From assembly GCA_028292185.1 (NCBI GenBank), contig JAQGMT010000105.1, positions 1 to 10,277 on the forward strand: a stretch of 10,277 nucleotides of DNA. The letters run 5' to 3'. The translations under genes and the position numbers were made by a program. This stretch comes from Ramlibacter sp. (lineage in GTDB: Bacteria; Pseudomonadota; Gammaproteobacteria; Burkholderiales; Burkholderiaceae_C). The notes beneath the pieces are model-generated. The model was not told where the DNA came from. It saw only the letters and a program-made list of their open reading frames with translations, and searched no databases. Positions 1 to 6,622 of the stretch are shown one piece after another; the stretch's first letter is position 1; each line of letters starts with the position of its first letter.

Positions 1-167
1 CCAGGCTCGACGTCGGTGGCATCGAGTACCTGGAGACGCCGGATGGACGACGCGTGTTCTACGACGTCAACGCCAACTCGAACCTGCGCCCGGCCATCGG
101 CGAGGCCTTCGGCTTCGATCCGTTCGAACGCGTGGTGGATTTCCTGGTAGGGCAGCTGCGACAGTAG
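1..167 (+). CDS. ATP-grasp ligase-like protein, C-terminal fragment (5' end outside window)
   Basis: The reading frame is open from base 3 to a TAG at 165-167 and gives 54 C-terminal residues. The segment YLETPDGRRVFYDVNANSNL, then RPAIGEAFGFDPF, resembles the end of ATP-grasp (RimK/glutathione-synthetase-like) ligases. In that fold an Asp-x-Asn-x-Asn stretch supplies the Mg/ATP ligands; here it is DVNANSN. Such enzymes join a carboxylate to an amine or thiol through an acyl-phosphate, but the substrate cannot be read from this fragment. The gene converges on the next one with only five bases between the stop codons. The family call is fairly safe from the motif; the specific product is unknown. 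Confidence 0.6.
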   Translation, partial: RLDVGGIEYLETPDGRRVFYDVNANSNLRPAIGEAFGFDPFERVVDFLVGQLRQ

Positions 168-172
168 CGGCC

Positions 173-436
173 TCAACCTTTGCCGGCCGGGGCGTGCTTC
201 TTGCCAATTTCGCGCCAACTGTTCTCGTGCAGCTCGACCTTGTATTTCTTTGCCGCGGTCTTGATGCGTTTCCAGGCCGCGTCCCGCTCGTCGTCGCTGA
301 CGCCCTCGACCTGATTGAAGCGTGCGACGGCGTTGCGCACGTGGCTGGCGTTTTCCAGCGGTTCCTTGCGCTGCTTCTCGAACGCAAAGTTCGACTCGGA
401 CAGCTTGTCGCGGTCCTTCTCGTTGAGCTTGCTCAT
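173..436 (-). CDS. Small lysine-rich conserved hypothetical protein (DUF6582-like)
   Basis: This is an 87-residue, highly charged, soluble protein with no signal peptide or membrane segment. It begins MSKLNEKDRDKL and has a KQRKEPLENASHVRNAVARF block (about residues 22-41), then DERDAAWKRIKTAAKKY (about 49-65). This matches small bacterial proteins grouped as DUF6582, whose function is not known to me. The frame is open further upstream to an ATG at 532, but I chose the start at 436. It has a GGAGG ribosome site (complement of 441-445) four bases upstream, and the extra 32 residues look unlike the rest. It lies convergent to the ATP-grasp gene. The mixed charge and the lysine-rich helix could fit a nucleic-acid or stress-related role, but that is a guess. 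Confidence 0.75.
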   Translation of the reverse strand: MSKLNEKDRDKLSESNFAFEKQRKEPLENASHVRNAVARFNQVEGVSDDERDAAWKRIKTAAKKYKVELHENSWREIGKKHAPAGKG

Positions 437-580
437 TGATCCTCCAGCATCCTTAAGGCCGCAGTCTGGCAAGTCCGGCCTGAGCCGTGTGTAGCAATCC
501 AACCAAGTCGCAACAAGCTTTGACAGGTGCATGCCGGATCCATCGCGTCCGGCCCCTGATCCGGCTGCAGGGCCCGTGGG

Positions 581-1741
581 TCATCGCCCAGCCTGCGGCG
601 CTTTAAAGCCTGGGTGGCGCACCTTTCCGGGGCCGGGTTCGCACAGGTCGAATGTGGTGACGCCGTTTTCGGTGGCGCTTTGCAGCCACTCCGGATGCGC
701 GATGGTCGTGCGCATGTCGCGCGCACCGGCCTGCCAATGTTCTTCCACCATGGCGCGCGAGAACTCGTAGTCCTTGGACTCCAGCTCGTAGGGCTTGTCG
801 CGGTAGATCAGGTGGACGATGTCCACGGGTTGGTGAGCCATGCGTTCGCCCAGCGCCATCACGGCCGGGTCGGATCGCAGCCGTGCCGGCAGCTTCTTCA
901 GCAGGTCGGCAAGCGCTTGTTCGAGATTCACGTTCGCCGCCGCCGTGTCGGTGTTCATGCGGGTGCGGCTGGAATAGGCGATGTCCTTCTGGCGCTCGAC
1001 TACCTCCGACAGCGTGTTGGGCATCGGGCCGCGCGCGCTGAACAGGTCGACTTGCAGCACCACCAGCCGCCGCGTGCGCGCAAAGGAATCCAGCACGTAC
1101 TGCAAGGGCGTGTTGGACAGGAGGCCGCCGTCCCAGTAGTCCTGCCCGTCGATGTGCACGGGGGGAAAGCCGGGCGGCAAGGCGCCGCTGGCCATGATGT
1201 GTTCGACGCTGATTTCGTCGGTGGCGTTGTCGAAGTAGATCGAGTTGCCCGAACGCACGTTGACGGCGCCGACGCTCAACCTCATTTCCTTGCGGTTGAT
1301 GCGCTTGAAATCGACCAGTCGTTCCAGCGTCGCCTTCAAGGGCGCCGTGTCGTAATAACTCAGGACCGGCGCCGCGCCCCCGAGCAGCAGCGGCTCGACG
1401 CGCGGCCGGAAGAAGCCGGGGATTCCCAGCAAGGCGGCGCTGGCCGCGCTCCACTGGTTCACCCAGGTCCGCTCGCCCCAATGGGTGGGTACGTTCTGCG
1501 CGGGCGCGGCGGACACTTCATGCCAGAACTGCTTGAGCCGCTCCACGCGCTGTTCCGGCGCATTGCCTGCGATCAGTGCGGCGTTGATCGCGCCGATCGA
1601 AACACCGGCGACCCAGTCCAGCTTGCTGTCGCTTTCCAGCAATGCCTCGTAGACGCCGGCCTGGTAAGCGCCCAACGCGCCGCCGCCTTGCAAAACCAGG
1701 GCCTTGGTCGCCGTCTCCATCGGTTTCGGGTCGGAACGCAT
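581..1741 (-). CDS. Patatin-like phospholipase with DUF3734 C-terminal domain
   Basis: The 386-residue protein is a Ser-Asp dyad acyl hydrolase of the patatin family, expected to deacylate phospholipids or related lipid esters. The glycine-rich oxyanion loop GGGALGAYQAG is at residues 19-29. The nucleophile elbow GVSIG is at 46-50 (Ser48), and the catalytic DGG is at 204-206 (Asp204), so all key residues are present. The C-terminal third, including the stretch HLIYRDKPYELESKDYEF, matches DUF3734, a domain that commonly follows this patatin subtype. There is no signal peptide, so it is probably cytoplasmic or peripheral to the inner membrane. The start is uncertain: Met1 (1741) and Met8 (1720) both lack a clear Shine-Dalgarno site. 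It is divergent from the esterase at 1830, with a shared intergenic region of about 90 bases. The lipid substrate is unknown; in this order it could touch storage granules or membrane turnover. Confidence 0.88.
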   Translation of the reverse strand: MRSDPKPMETATKALVLQGGGALGAYQAGVYEALLESDSKLDWVAGVSIGAINAALIAGNAPEQRVERLKQFWHEVSAAPAQNVPTHWGERTWVNQWSAASAALLGIPGFFRPRVEPLLLGGAAPVLSYYDTAPLKATLERLVDFKRINRKEMRLSVGAVNVRSGNSIYFDNATDEISVEHIMASGALPPGFPPVHIDGQDYWDGGLLSNTPLQYVLDSFARTRRLVVLQVDLFSARGPMPNTLSEVVERQKDIAYSSRTRMNTDTAAANVNLEQALADLLKKLPARLRSDPAVMALGERMAHQPVDIVHLIYRDKPYELESKDYEFSRAMVEEHWQAGARDMRTTIAHPEWLQSATENGVTTFDLCEPGPGKVRHPGFKAPQAGR

Positions 1742-1829
1742 ATCTTATTCAATCATGCATCGTAAGCGTGCGCCGACGTAGTAGTACCTACCGGCGGTTG
1801 TGCCGCGCGTGCGCCCGCACAATGGTTCG

Positions 1830-2834
1830 ATGGGAAACCGAAACCCTCTATCAGCATGGACCCATCTATTCACGCGCACCTTGGCGTCCAGCCGCAAGAT
1901 CAAGCGCCTGACCGGCTTGTCCGCCGGGGTCGCGCGTCGCAGCCGACCGGTGGAAGGTGACTGGATTGCCGGACTCGCAATCGGCGCCACCGGGGCGAGG
2001 CGCTATCGCCTGTACCGCCCGCCGGGCGTCGGCCTGCGTGAAAAGCTGCCGCTGTTGGTGATGCTGCACGGCTGCCGCCAGGACGCGAAGTCGTTCGCCG
2101 ACAGCACGCGCATGAATCGCATCGCTCGCGAGCAACGCTTCCTGGTTCTTTATCCCGAGCAAGACCGCTTGAGCAATGTGCACGGTTGCTGGAACTGGTA
2201 TGACACCGAGAATGGCCGGGCGCGCGGCGAAATGGCCTTGATCATGAAGGCGATCGACCAGGTCTGCCTGCTTTACGGCGCGGACAGGGAGCGCGTCGCG
2301 GTGGCGGGCATGTCCGCGGGCGCGAGCATGGCGGCCTTGCTGGCGACCCATGAGCCCGATCGGTTCAAGGCGGTGATCATGCACTCCGGCATCCCGCCGG
2401 GCACGGCTTCGTCGATGGCGTCGGCGATGCAAGCCATGCGTGGCCGCCGCGGCACGGCGCCGCTCGATGCAAGCCCTGCGGACATGGCGGCCTCCTGGCC
2501 GGCGCTGATGGTGATCCATGGCGGCAGCGATGGCGTGGTGGCGGCGAGCAACGGGCAGGCCGCCGTGAGCATGTGGGCCGAAGCCGCGCAGGCCCAAGCC
2601 GGCGTCCGCCGCAGATTGCAGCGCGGCAAGCGCTACCCCATGAACGTGACCGACTTCTGCGAAAGCCGGCGCGTGGTCGCCACCTTCGTCGAGATAGCGC
2701 GGCTGGCGCATGCCTGGAGCGGCGGCGCGCGCGGCCAGCCCTACACCGACGCGCTCGGGCCGGACGCGTCCCGCCTGGCGTGGGCGTTCGCGGCGCGCCA
2801 GTTCGCCAGGGAAAAAGACGCTGTTTCCGCGTGA
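1830..2834 (+). CDS. PHB-depolymerase-family esterase (LpqC-like alpha/beta hydrolase)
   Basis: From the ATG at 1830 the protein has 334 residues; a GTG at 1800 would add ten. I prefer 1830 because what follows (NPLSAWTHLFTRTLASSRKIK) looks like the usual basic N-terminus of this family, but neither start has a convincing ribosome site. Visible parts are the oxyanion motif LHGC at about 79-82, the nucleophile elbow GMSAG (Ser162), HGGSDGVV with the probable acid Asp234, and AHAWSGG with His294. This is a full Ser-Asp-His triad in the order of the family (Esterase_PHB, TIGR01840 type). The conserved block around HGCWNWYD also fits. No signal peptide is evident, so it is likely intracellular. 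Despite the family name, many members act on small esters, so a polyhydroxyalkanoate substrate is not proven. It is divergent from the patatin gene and convergent with the cupredoxin gene. Confidence 0.88.
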   Translation: MGNRNPLSAWTHLFTRTLASSRKIKRLTGLSAGVARRSRPVEGDWIAGLAIGATGARRYRLYRPPGVGLREKLPLLVMLHGCRQDAKSFADSTRMNRIAREQRFLVLYPEQDRLSNVHGCWNWYDTENGRARGEMALIMKAIDQVCLLYGADRERVAVAGMSAGASMAALLATHEPDRFKAVIMHSGIPPGTASSMASAMQAMRGRRGTAPLDASPADMAASWPALMVIHGGSDGVVAASNGQAAVSMWAEAAQAQAGVRRRLQRGKRYPMNVTDFCESRRVVATFVEIARLAHAWSGGARGQPYTDALGPDASRLAWAFAARQFAREKDAVSA

Positions 2835-2845
2835 CCGCTGAGCGG

Positions 2846-2869
2846 CCACTGGCGCATTGCGCGCCGTGG
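2846..2869. terminator. Convergent hairpin, possible bidirectional terminator
   Basis: CCAC-T-GGCGC pairs with GCGCC-GTGG: nine base pairs with one bulged T and a five-base loop (ATTGC). It fills most of the 36 bases between the esterase stop (2834) and the cupredoxin stop (2871). There is no clear U-tract on either strand, so intrinsic termination is possible but not certain. Position between two converging genes is the main support. Confidence 0.45.
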
Positions 2870-2870
2870 G

Positions 2871-3197
2871 TCACTTCACGATCAACGTGGCCTTCATCGT
2901 GGGGTGCAGCGTACAGACGTAAGGAAAGACGCCTTTCTTTCGCGCCTTGAACGTCCACGACCGCCCGCTCTGCATGTCCACTGAGCGAAACGCCTTGTTG
3001 TCCGCGGTGGCGTTGTGCGGGAACGCGTCCTTGTTTTTCCAGACCACGGTATCGCCCGCGTTCACTTCAAGGCTGGCGGGCGAAAACTGCAGTGCTTCGA
3101 TGGTGACGGTGCGGGTCTTGGCGGCCGGGGCTGCCGCGGCCCCGGCACCGAAGCACACGGCCCCGGCGAACAAGGCCAACGCCGGACGCCGCAGCAT
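2871..3197 (-). CDS. Periplasmic cupredoxin (amicyanin/pseudoazurin/plastocyanin-like)
   Basis: This 108-residue small blue-copper-type protein has an N-terminal export signal (residues 1 to about 22-26: basic MLRR, hydrophobic core, Ala-rich cleavage region). The mature domain of about 82 residues carries the type-1 copper ligands: His61 in PHNA, then Cys95, His98 and Met101 in YVCTLHPTM. The Cys-x2-His-x2-Met spacing is that of amicyanin and pseudoazurin. Its likely role is electron transfer or copper binding in the periplasm. The start at 3197 was chosen over an ATG at 3227. The latter has its only purine-rich tract directly against the start codon, while 3197 has AGGAGG seven bases upstream and gives a clean signal peptide. 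It lies 41 bases after the DUF4142 stop, so the two are probably co-transcribed. The redox partner is unknown; no oxidase, reductase or dehydrogenase is visible nearby. Confidence 0.88.
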   Translation of the reverse strand: MLRRPALALFAGAVCFGAGAAAAPAAKTRTVTIEALQFSPASLEVNAGDTVVWKNKDAFPHNATADNKAFRSVDMQSGRSWTFKARKKGVFPYVCTLHPTMKATLIVK

Positions 3198-3204
3198 CCG
3201 CCCG

Positions 3205-3210
3205 CCTCCT
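3205..3210 (-). promoter_or_regulatory. Shine-Dalgarno site deciding the cupredoxin start
   Basis: AGGAGG on the minus strand lies seven bases before the ATG at 3197. It sits inside the longer reading frame that would start at 3227, and so argues for the shorter protein. Confidence 0.75.
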
Positions 3211-3238
3211 CGCGCTGGGACTTGCATCCTGCGCCTGC

Positions 3239-3760
3239 TTACTTGATCGATTGCTGAAGGCTCTTGGCGTGATCCAGGTGCGCGACAAAGGCCGGCCGCA
3301 CCTTCACCAACGTGTCCTTGAGCTCGGCGTTCTGTGCGCTCGGGATCAGCGTTTTATCCAGCGCATCGATCACCGCCTGGTGGTAGGTCACCTCGTTGTC
3401 GATGTAGGCCTTGTCGAAGTCCTTGCCCTTCAGGCCCTTGAGCTTGCTGATGTTCTGCTCGCCGCCTTGCTTCAGGCTCTTGCTGGTGTCGCTGTCCGCG
3501 GGCTTCACCTTCAGCTTCTTGACCAGGGCGGTGGCCTGCTTGTTGACGCCGGTGTGGTCGGTGACCATCTGCTTGGCGAATTGCTGGACGTCCTTGTTCT
3601 TGGACTGCTTCTGCGCCAGCTTGCCGGCGTCGATGTCGACGGTGTTGGCCGTGACGACGATGCCGGCGATCTGTGCGTCATTGGGCGCGGCACCTTGCGC
3701 GAATGCGGCGGTGCTGGCCAACGCAAGGCTGGATAAGGCGGCGGCGAGGCTCTTCTTCAT
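3239..3760 (-). CDS. DUF4142 family exported protein, ferritin-like helical
   Basis: This 173-residue protein has a classic signal peptide (MKKSLAAALSSLALASTAAFA, probable cleavage after residue 21). The rest is almost all helix, as expected for DUF4142 (PF13628), a family of exported proteins often listed as putative outer-membrane proteins, with no settled function. Family-type residues are visible: Asp68-His69 in MVTDHTGVN, Glu123 and His127 in YIDNEVTYHQAVIDALD, and His161 and His164 in FVAHLDHAKSLQ. Their spacing in a four-helix bundle could form a metal site, but that is inference. The start at 3760 has AAGGAG eight bases upstream; the frame's earlier ATG at 3796 would place non-signal residues ahead of the export signal. 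It is followed after 41 bases by the cupredoxin gene and is preceded by its own candidate promoter. Confidence 0.87.
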   Translation of the reverse strand: MKKSLAAALSSLALASTAAFAQGAAPNDAQIAGIVVTANTVDIDAGKLAQKQSKNKDVQQFAKQMVTDHTGVNKQATALVKKLKVKPADSDTSKSLKQGGEQNISKLKGLKGKDFDKAYIDNEVTYHQAVIDALDKTLIPSAQNAELKDTLVKVRPAFVAHLDHAKSLQQSIK

Positions 3761-3781
3761 GGCAGGAACTCCTTGGATGAC

Positions 3782-3794
3782 GTGTTGGGAACAC
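3782..3794. repeat. Perfect 13-bp inverted repeat in the DUF4142 leader
   Basis: GTGTTGGGAACAC is a five-base inverted repeat around GGG. It sits just downstream of the candidate -10 element of the DUF4142 gene, near where transcription would begin. It could be an operator half-site pair or chance; one copy only is seen. Confidence 0.3.
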
Positions 3795-3824
3795 ATTAGA
3801 GTGACCCCGGCGGTCAGCCGTTCC
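3795..3824 (-). promoter_or_regulatory. Candidate promoter of the DUF4142-cupredoxin unit (ECF/sigma-E-like or -10 TCTAAT)
   Basis: Reading the minus strand, GGAAC (3824-3820) is followed 19 bases later by TCTAAT (3800-3795). GGAAC plus TCTAA at this distance resembles sigma-E/ECF promoters. TCTAAT alone also matches five of six bases of a housekeeping -10, though no good TTGACA lies upstream. The element ends 34 bases before the DUF4142 start codon, a sensible leader length. Confidence 0.4.
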
Positions 3825-3844
3825 GGAATACTGGGCAGCGCGCT

Positions 3845-4717
3845 TTATTGCCGAGCTGGCTTCGCGCCGCGTGAGCGTCCACTCTCGACCTGGTGCAGAA
3901 AATCGTCGAGCAGCTGGTTGAACAGCGCCGGTTCTTCCAGGTTGATCGCGTGCCCGCTCTTGGGCAGCACCACGAGGGACGCATCCGGGATGGTTGCCTT
4001 GAGCATCAGCGAGGGTTGCAGACAGGGCCCGTCTTCATCGCCCGTCATCACCAAGACCGGCACGTCGATGGCCGCGATGTCGGCCGTGAGGTCATACAGG
4101 CTCGGGCGGCGCGCCTGATAGCCGCGCATCGTGTTCGCCGAGCCCATGGCGGAATGTTCGGCCAGCTGCCGCGCGAATTCCGCGAAGCCGCGCGGGTCCT
4201 TGTCCTTGAACTGCACGCGGGCCGGGCCGTGTCCGTAGGTCGCGGCGGCGTGCTCCATCCCTTGGCGTTCGATGGCGTCGGCCAAGTTGCGCGACTCTGC
4301 CTGGTGCTGGTGATGGACGGAGGGATGCGCGCCGCTGCCGCAACCGGCCAGCGTGAGCGACAGCGCGCGCGCGGGCGCGCCCTTGGCGCAATAGCGCATG
4401 CCGAAGTGCAAGGTGGCGAAGGCGCCCATCGACAGGCCCACGATGTGCGCGGCGGGCAAGGCCAGCGCATCCAATACGCAGCGGATGTCCTCGCGCCAGC
4501 GTTCTTGCGAGTACTGCTCGACGCTGGCAGGCACGTCCGAGGGCAGGTAGCCCCGCGCGCTGTAGGTGATGCAGCGGTAGCGCCGCGCGAAGTAGCGCAC
4601 CTGCGGCTCCCAGCTGCGATGGTCGCCCGCGAACTCGTGCACAAACACGATCGGCGTGCCCGCGCCGGTTTCTTCGTAATAAAGCTTCACTGCGTCGTCG
4701 GTGGTCAGCGTGGGCAT
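3845..4717 (-). CDS. Alpha/beta hydrolase, 3-oxoadipate enol-lactonase-like
   Basis: The 290-residue single-domain alpha/beta hydrolase has the usual length for the family. Residues seen are the HEFAGDHRSW oxyanion-side loop (27-36), the nucleophile elbow GLSMG (Ser96), the acid in TGDEDGPC (Asp229), and His256 in KSGHAINLEEP. The GHxxNLEEPxxFN ending is typical of 3-oxoadipate enol-lactonase and carbon-carbon-bond hydrolases of aromatic breakdown, though small esterases share it. The start at 4717 has AAAGGA six bases upstream and gives a normal beta-strand start (MPTLTTDDAVKLYYEE); a longer frame to 4795 looks non-native. No signal peptide, so cytoplasmic. It is divergent from the TctC-FAH pair, which would fit a shared organic-acid or aromatic catabolic role. 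Exact substrate unknown. Confidence 0.85.
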   Translation of the reverse strand: MPTLTTDDAVKLYYEETGAGTPIVFVHEFAGDHRSWEPQVRYFARRYRCITYSARGYLPSDVPASVEQYSQERWREDIRCVLDALALPAAHIVGLSMGAFATLHFGMRYCAKGAPARALSLTLAGCGSGAHPSVHHQHQAESRNLADAIERQGMEHAAATYGHGPARVQFKDKDPRGFAEFARQLAEHSAMGSANTMRGYQARRPSLYDLTADIAAIDVPVLVMTGDEDGPCLQPSLMLKATIPDASLVVLPKSGHAINLEEPALFNQLLDDFLHQVESGRSRGAKPARQ

Positions 4718-4818
4718 GTCGATTCCTTTGCGCGAATTGTGCGGCAATGCCGGGCGCCGCCGCTGCGGCCCACTGCCGGGCAGGCGGGTCGGCATCGGGC
4801 ATCAACGTTTTCCCCGGT

Positions 4819-4846
4819 TTGCCCGGGGGCGGGGCCGGGCGAGAAT
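4819..4846 (+). promoter_or_regulatory. Weak candidate promoter of the TctC-FAH unit
   Basis: TTGCCC (4819-4824) and GAGAAT (4841-4846) are 16 bases apart. Each matches four of six bases of the housekeeping -35 and -10. The -10 ends 33 bases before the TctC start. The spacer is very GC-rich, so this is tentative. Confidence 0.3.
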
Positions 4847-4879
4847 AGCGGGTTTACAGAGCCCAACAGGAAGCCCATC

Positions 4880-5845
4880 ATGAAAATCTGGAAAGCCGCG
4901 TTCGCGGCTGTCGCCGCCTCACTCATTGCCGTCGGCACCGCCTCGGCCCAGAACTGGCCGTCGCGGCCGATCAAGATCGTCGTACCGTTCGCCGCGGGCG
5001 GCAGCACGGACATCATCGGCCGCCTGGTCGCCGACCAGCTGGGCCGGGATGTCGGGCAGCCGGCCATCGTCGATAACGTCGGTGGCGGCGCCGGCGCGAT
5101 CGGCACCATGCAGGTCGAACGCGCTCCCGCCGACGGCTATACGCTGGGCATCGCGACGGTGAGCACGATGGTGGTCTACCAGTCCGCCAAGGAAAAGCCG
5201 GAATACAGCGTCGCTGACTTCGCGCCCATCACCAACATCGCGTCGATGCCCAACGTGCTGTCGGTCGGCCCCTCGATCAAGGCCAAGGACCTGAAAGAGC
5301 TGATCGCGCTGCTCAAGGCCAATCCCGGCAAGTACACCTTTGCCACGTCCGGCATCGGCAGCATCAACCACCTGCTGGGCGAAGCGTTCCAGGCCTATGC
5401 CGGCGTCAAGCTGGTGCATGTGCCTTACAAGGGCTCCGGCCCCGGCATGCAGGACGTGATGGGCGGCCAGGTCGACATGATCTTCGACCAGTTCCCCTCG
5501 TCCAAGGGCGCCATCGACGGCGGCAAGCTGCGCGGCATCGGCATCATCTCGCCCCAGCGCGTGCCCGGCTACAACATCATGACGATGGAAGAGGCCGGCC
5601 TGAAGGGCTTCACCGACGAAGCCTGGTACGGCCTGCTCGCAAGCGGCAAGACGCCGCCGGACATCGTCGCCAAGCTCGGCGATGCGATGAAAAAGGTGAT
5701 CAACAATCCCGATTTCCGCGCGAAAGTGGAGAAAATAGGCGCGCGTCCGGTCGGCAACTCGCCGGCTGAATTCAAGGCGCAGATCTTGCGGGAGGTCGAA
5801 CAGACCAAGAAGCTCGTCAAGGATCGCAACATCAAGTTCGAATGA
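4880..5845 (+). CDS. Bug/TctC-family periplasmic solute-binding protein
   Basis: This 321-residue exported protein has a signal peptide, with probable cleavage after Ala23 (GTASA-QNWPSRPI). The mature part opens with the Bug-family signature WPSRPIKIVVPFAAGGSTD, in which the PFAAGGxTD loop helps hold a carboxylate ligand. Further family blocks are NVGGGAGAIGT, the VPYKGSGPGMQDVMGGQVDM stretch, and the KVEKIGARPVGNSPAEF C-terminal block. Bug proteins capture organic acids, amino acids, nicotinate or similar carboxylates and may pass them to a TctA/TctB membrane carrier. No such carrier is in the window, so this is an orphan binding protein, as is common in Bordetella and Cupriavidus. AGGAAG lies six bases before the start. 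The stop overlaps the FAH start by four bases, linking uptake to a cytoplasmic hydrolase. The ligand cannot be named from sequence. Confidence 0.93.
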   Translation: MKIWKAAFAAVAASLIAVGTASAQNWPSRPIKIVVPFAAGGSTDIIGRLVADQLGRDVGQPAIVDNVGGGAGAIGTMQVERAPADGYTLGIATVSTMVVYQSAKEKPEYSVADFAPITNIASMPNVLSVGPSIKAKDLKELIALLKANPGKYTFATSGIGSINHLLGEAFQAYAGVKLVHVPYKGSGPGMQDVMGGQVDMIFDQFPSSKGAIDGGKLRGIGIISPQRVPGYNIMTMEEAGLKGFTDEAWYGLLASGKTPPDIVAKLGDAMKKVINNPDFRAKVEKIGARPVGNSPAEFKAQILREVEQTKKLVKDRNIKFE

Positions 5846-6552
5846 AAGAAGTCATGGCCAACAGCAACTACGTAATCGACATCGGGCCGCTGCCCTCACT
5901 GAAAGTGGAAGGCAGCGATGCCCGCTTCCCGGTCGCCCGCATCTACTGCGTCGGCCGCAACTACGCCGACCACGCGCGCGAGATGGGCCACGACCCCGAC
6001 CGCGAGCCGCCGTTCTTCTTCATGAAGGCGGCCAACTCCGTCGTCGAGAGCGGCTCGACCATCGCCTATCCGGTCGGCACCAAGGACGTGCATCACGAGA
6101 TCGAAATGGTCGTCGCCATCGGCAAGGGCGGCAAGAACATCCCGGTCGAAAAAGCGCTGGAACACGTGTGGGGCTACGCCGTCGGCCTGGACATGACCCG
6201 CCGCGACATCCAGGGCGAGGCCAAGAAGTTGGGCCGGCCGTGGGAAATGGGCAAGAGCTTCGACGAATCGGCGCCGGTCTCCGCGCTGCGTCCGGTCAGC
6301 GCGGTCGGCCATCCGGCCAAGGGCGCGATCTGGCTGAAGGTGAACGGCGAGGTCAAGCAGCAGGGCGACCTGGCGATGCAGATCTGGAGCGTTCCCGAGC
6401 AGATCAACTACCTGTCGAACCTGATCACGCTGCAGCCCGGCGACCTGATTTTCTCGGGCACGCCGGCCGGCGTCGGTCCGGTGAAGGCCGGCGACAAGCT
6501 GCAAGGGCATGTCGATGGCGTCGGCGAGTTGCTGGTCAACTACAAGGCCTGA
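5842..6552 (+). CDS. Fumarylacetoacetate hydrolase (FAH) family protein, fumarylpyruvate-hydrolase-like
   Basis: The 236-residue protein is one compact FAH domain, the size of bacterial acylpyruvate or fumarylpyruvate hydrolases rather than of the larger eukaryotic FAH. Features are VGRNYADHAREMG (37-49) and the metal ligands Glu86 and Glu88 in HHEIEMVVAIGKG, with Asp117 in GYAVGLDMTRRDIQ. Near the C-terminus is the SGTPAGVGPVKAGD turn. Members cleave a C-C bond in beta-diketo acids using Mg or Mn, for example in gentisate/salicylate breakdown. The start is either the ATG at 5842 (ATGA overlap with the TctC stop, suggesting translational coupling) or the ATG at 5854 (MANSNYVID, closer to family N-termini). 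Co-transcription with a Bug protein and the nearby lactonase-like hydrolase supports a catabolic role. The true substrate may differ from fumarylpyruvate. Confidence 0.92.
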   Translation: MKEVMANSNYVIDIGPLPSLKVEGSDARFPVARIYCVGRNYADHAREMGHDPDREPPFFFMKAANSVVESGSTIAYPVGTKDVHHEIEMVVAIGKGGKNIPVEKALEHVWGYAVGLDMTRRDIQGEAKKLGRPWEMGKSFDESAPVSALRPVSAVGHPAKGAIWLKVNGEVKQQGDLAMQIWSVPEQINYLSNLITLQPGDLIFSGTPAGVGPVKAGDKLQGHVDGVGELLVNYKA

Positions 6553-6582
6553 CCCCAACGCGGTGCGTGGCCCGCTGCGGCA

Positions 6583-6607
6583 ACCCGGCGTCAGTGAAAA
6601 GCCGGGT
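6583..6607. terminator. Convergent hairpin between FAH and DUF1345 genes
   Basis: ACCCGGC (6583-6589) pairs perfectly with GCCGGGT (6601-6607), with an 11-base loop that holds an AAAA run. It lies in the 70-base gap between two converging genes, 30 bases after the FAH stop and 16 bases from the DUF1345 stop. No U-tract follows on either strand, so it may be a weak intrinsic terminator or a 3'-end stabilising hairpin. Confidence 0.45.
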
Positions 6608-6622
6608 GGGGCCGCGCAGGCA

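Noticed and set aside
551..574. Hairpin GGCCCCTG/CAGGGCC just downstream of the patatin stop as an intrinsic terminator
   Set aside because: The stem has a bulge and a nine-base loop, and no U-tract follows on the minus strand; evidence is too weak to list.
614..1765. Long plus-strand frame (383 codons) opposite the patatin gene
   Set aside because: It mirrors the patatin coding frame, has no recognisable domain and is the usual antisense shadow in GC-rich DNA.
1866..2849. Long minus-strand frame opposite the esterase
   Set aside because: No family motif and biased His/Arg/Ala composition; the plus strand has a full catalytic triad.
2871..3197. Cupredoxin as a lipoprotein, because of a Cys at residue 15 in the signal peptide
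   Set aside because: The residues before it (Gly-Ala-Val-Cys) do not fit a lipobox, and hydrophobic sequence continues after the Cys; ordinary signal-peptidase cleavage is more likely.
3893..4879. Plus-strand reading frame with no stop codon running about 980 bases into the TctC gene, as if one 650-residue protein
   Set aside because: It is antisense to the well-supported alpha/beta hydrolase and its upstream region. The composition is Arg/Ala/Gly-rich shadow, and the TctC signal peptide with its own ribosome site marks the real start at 4880.
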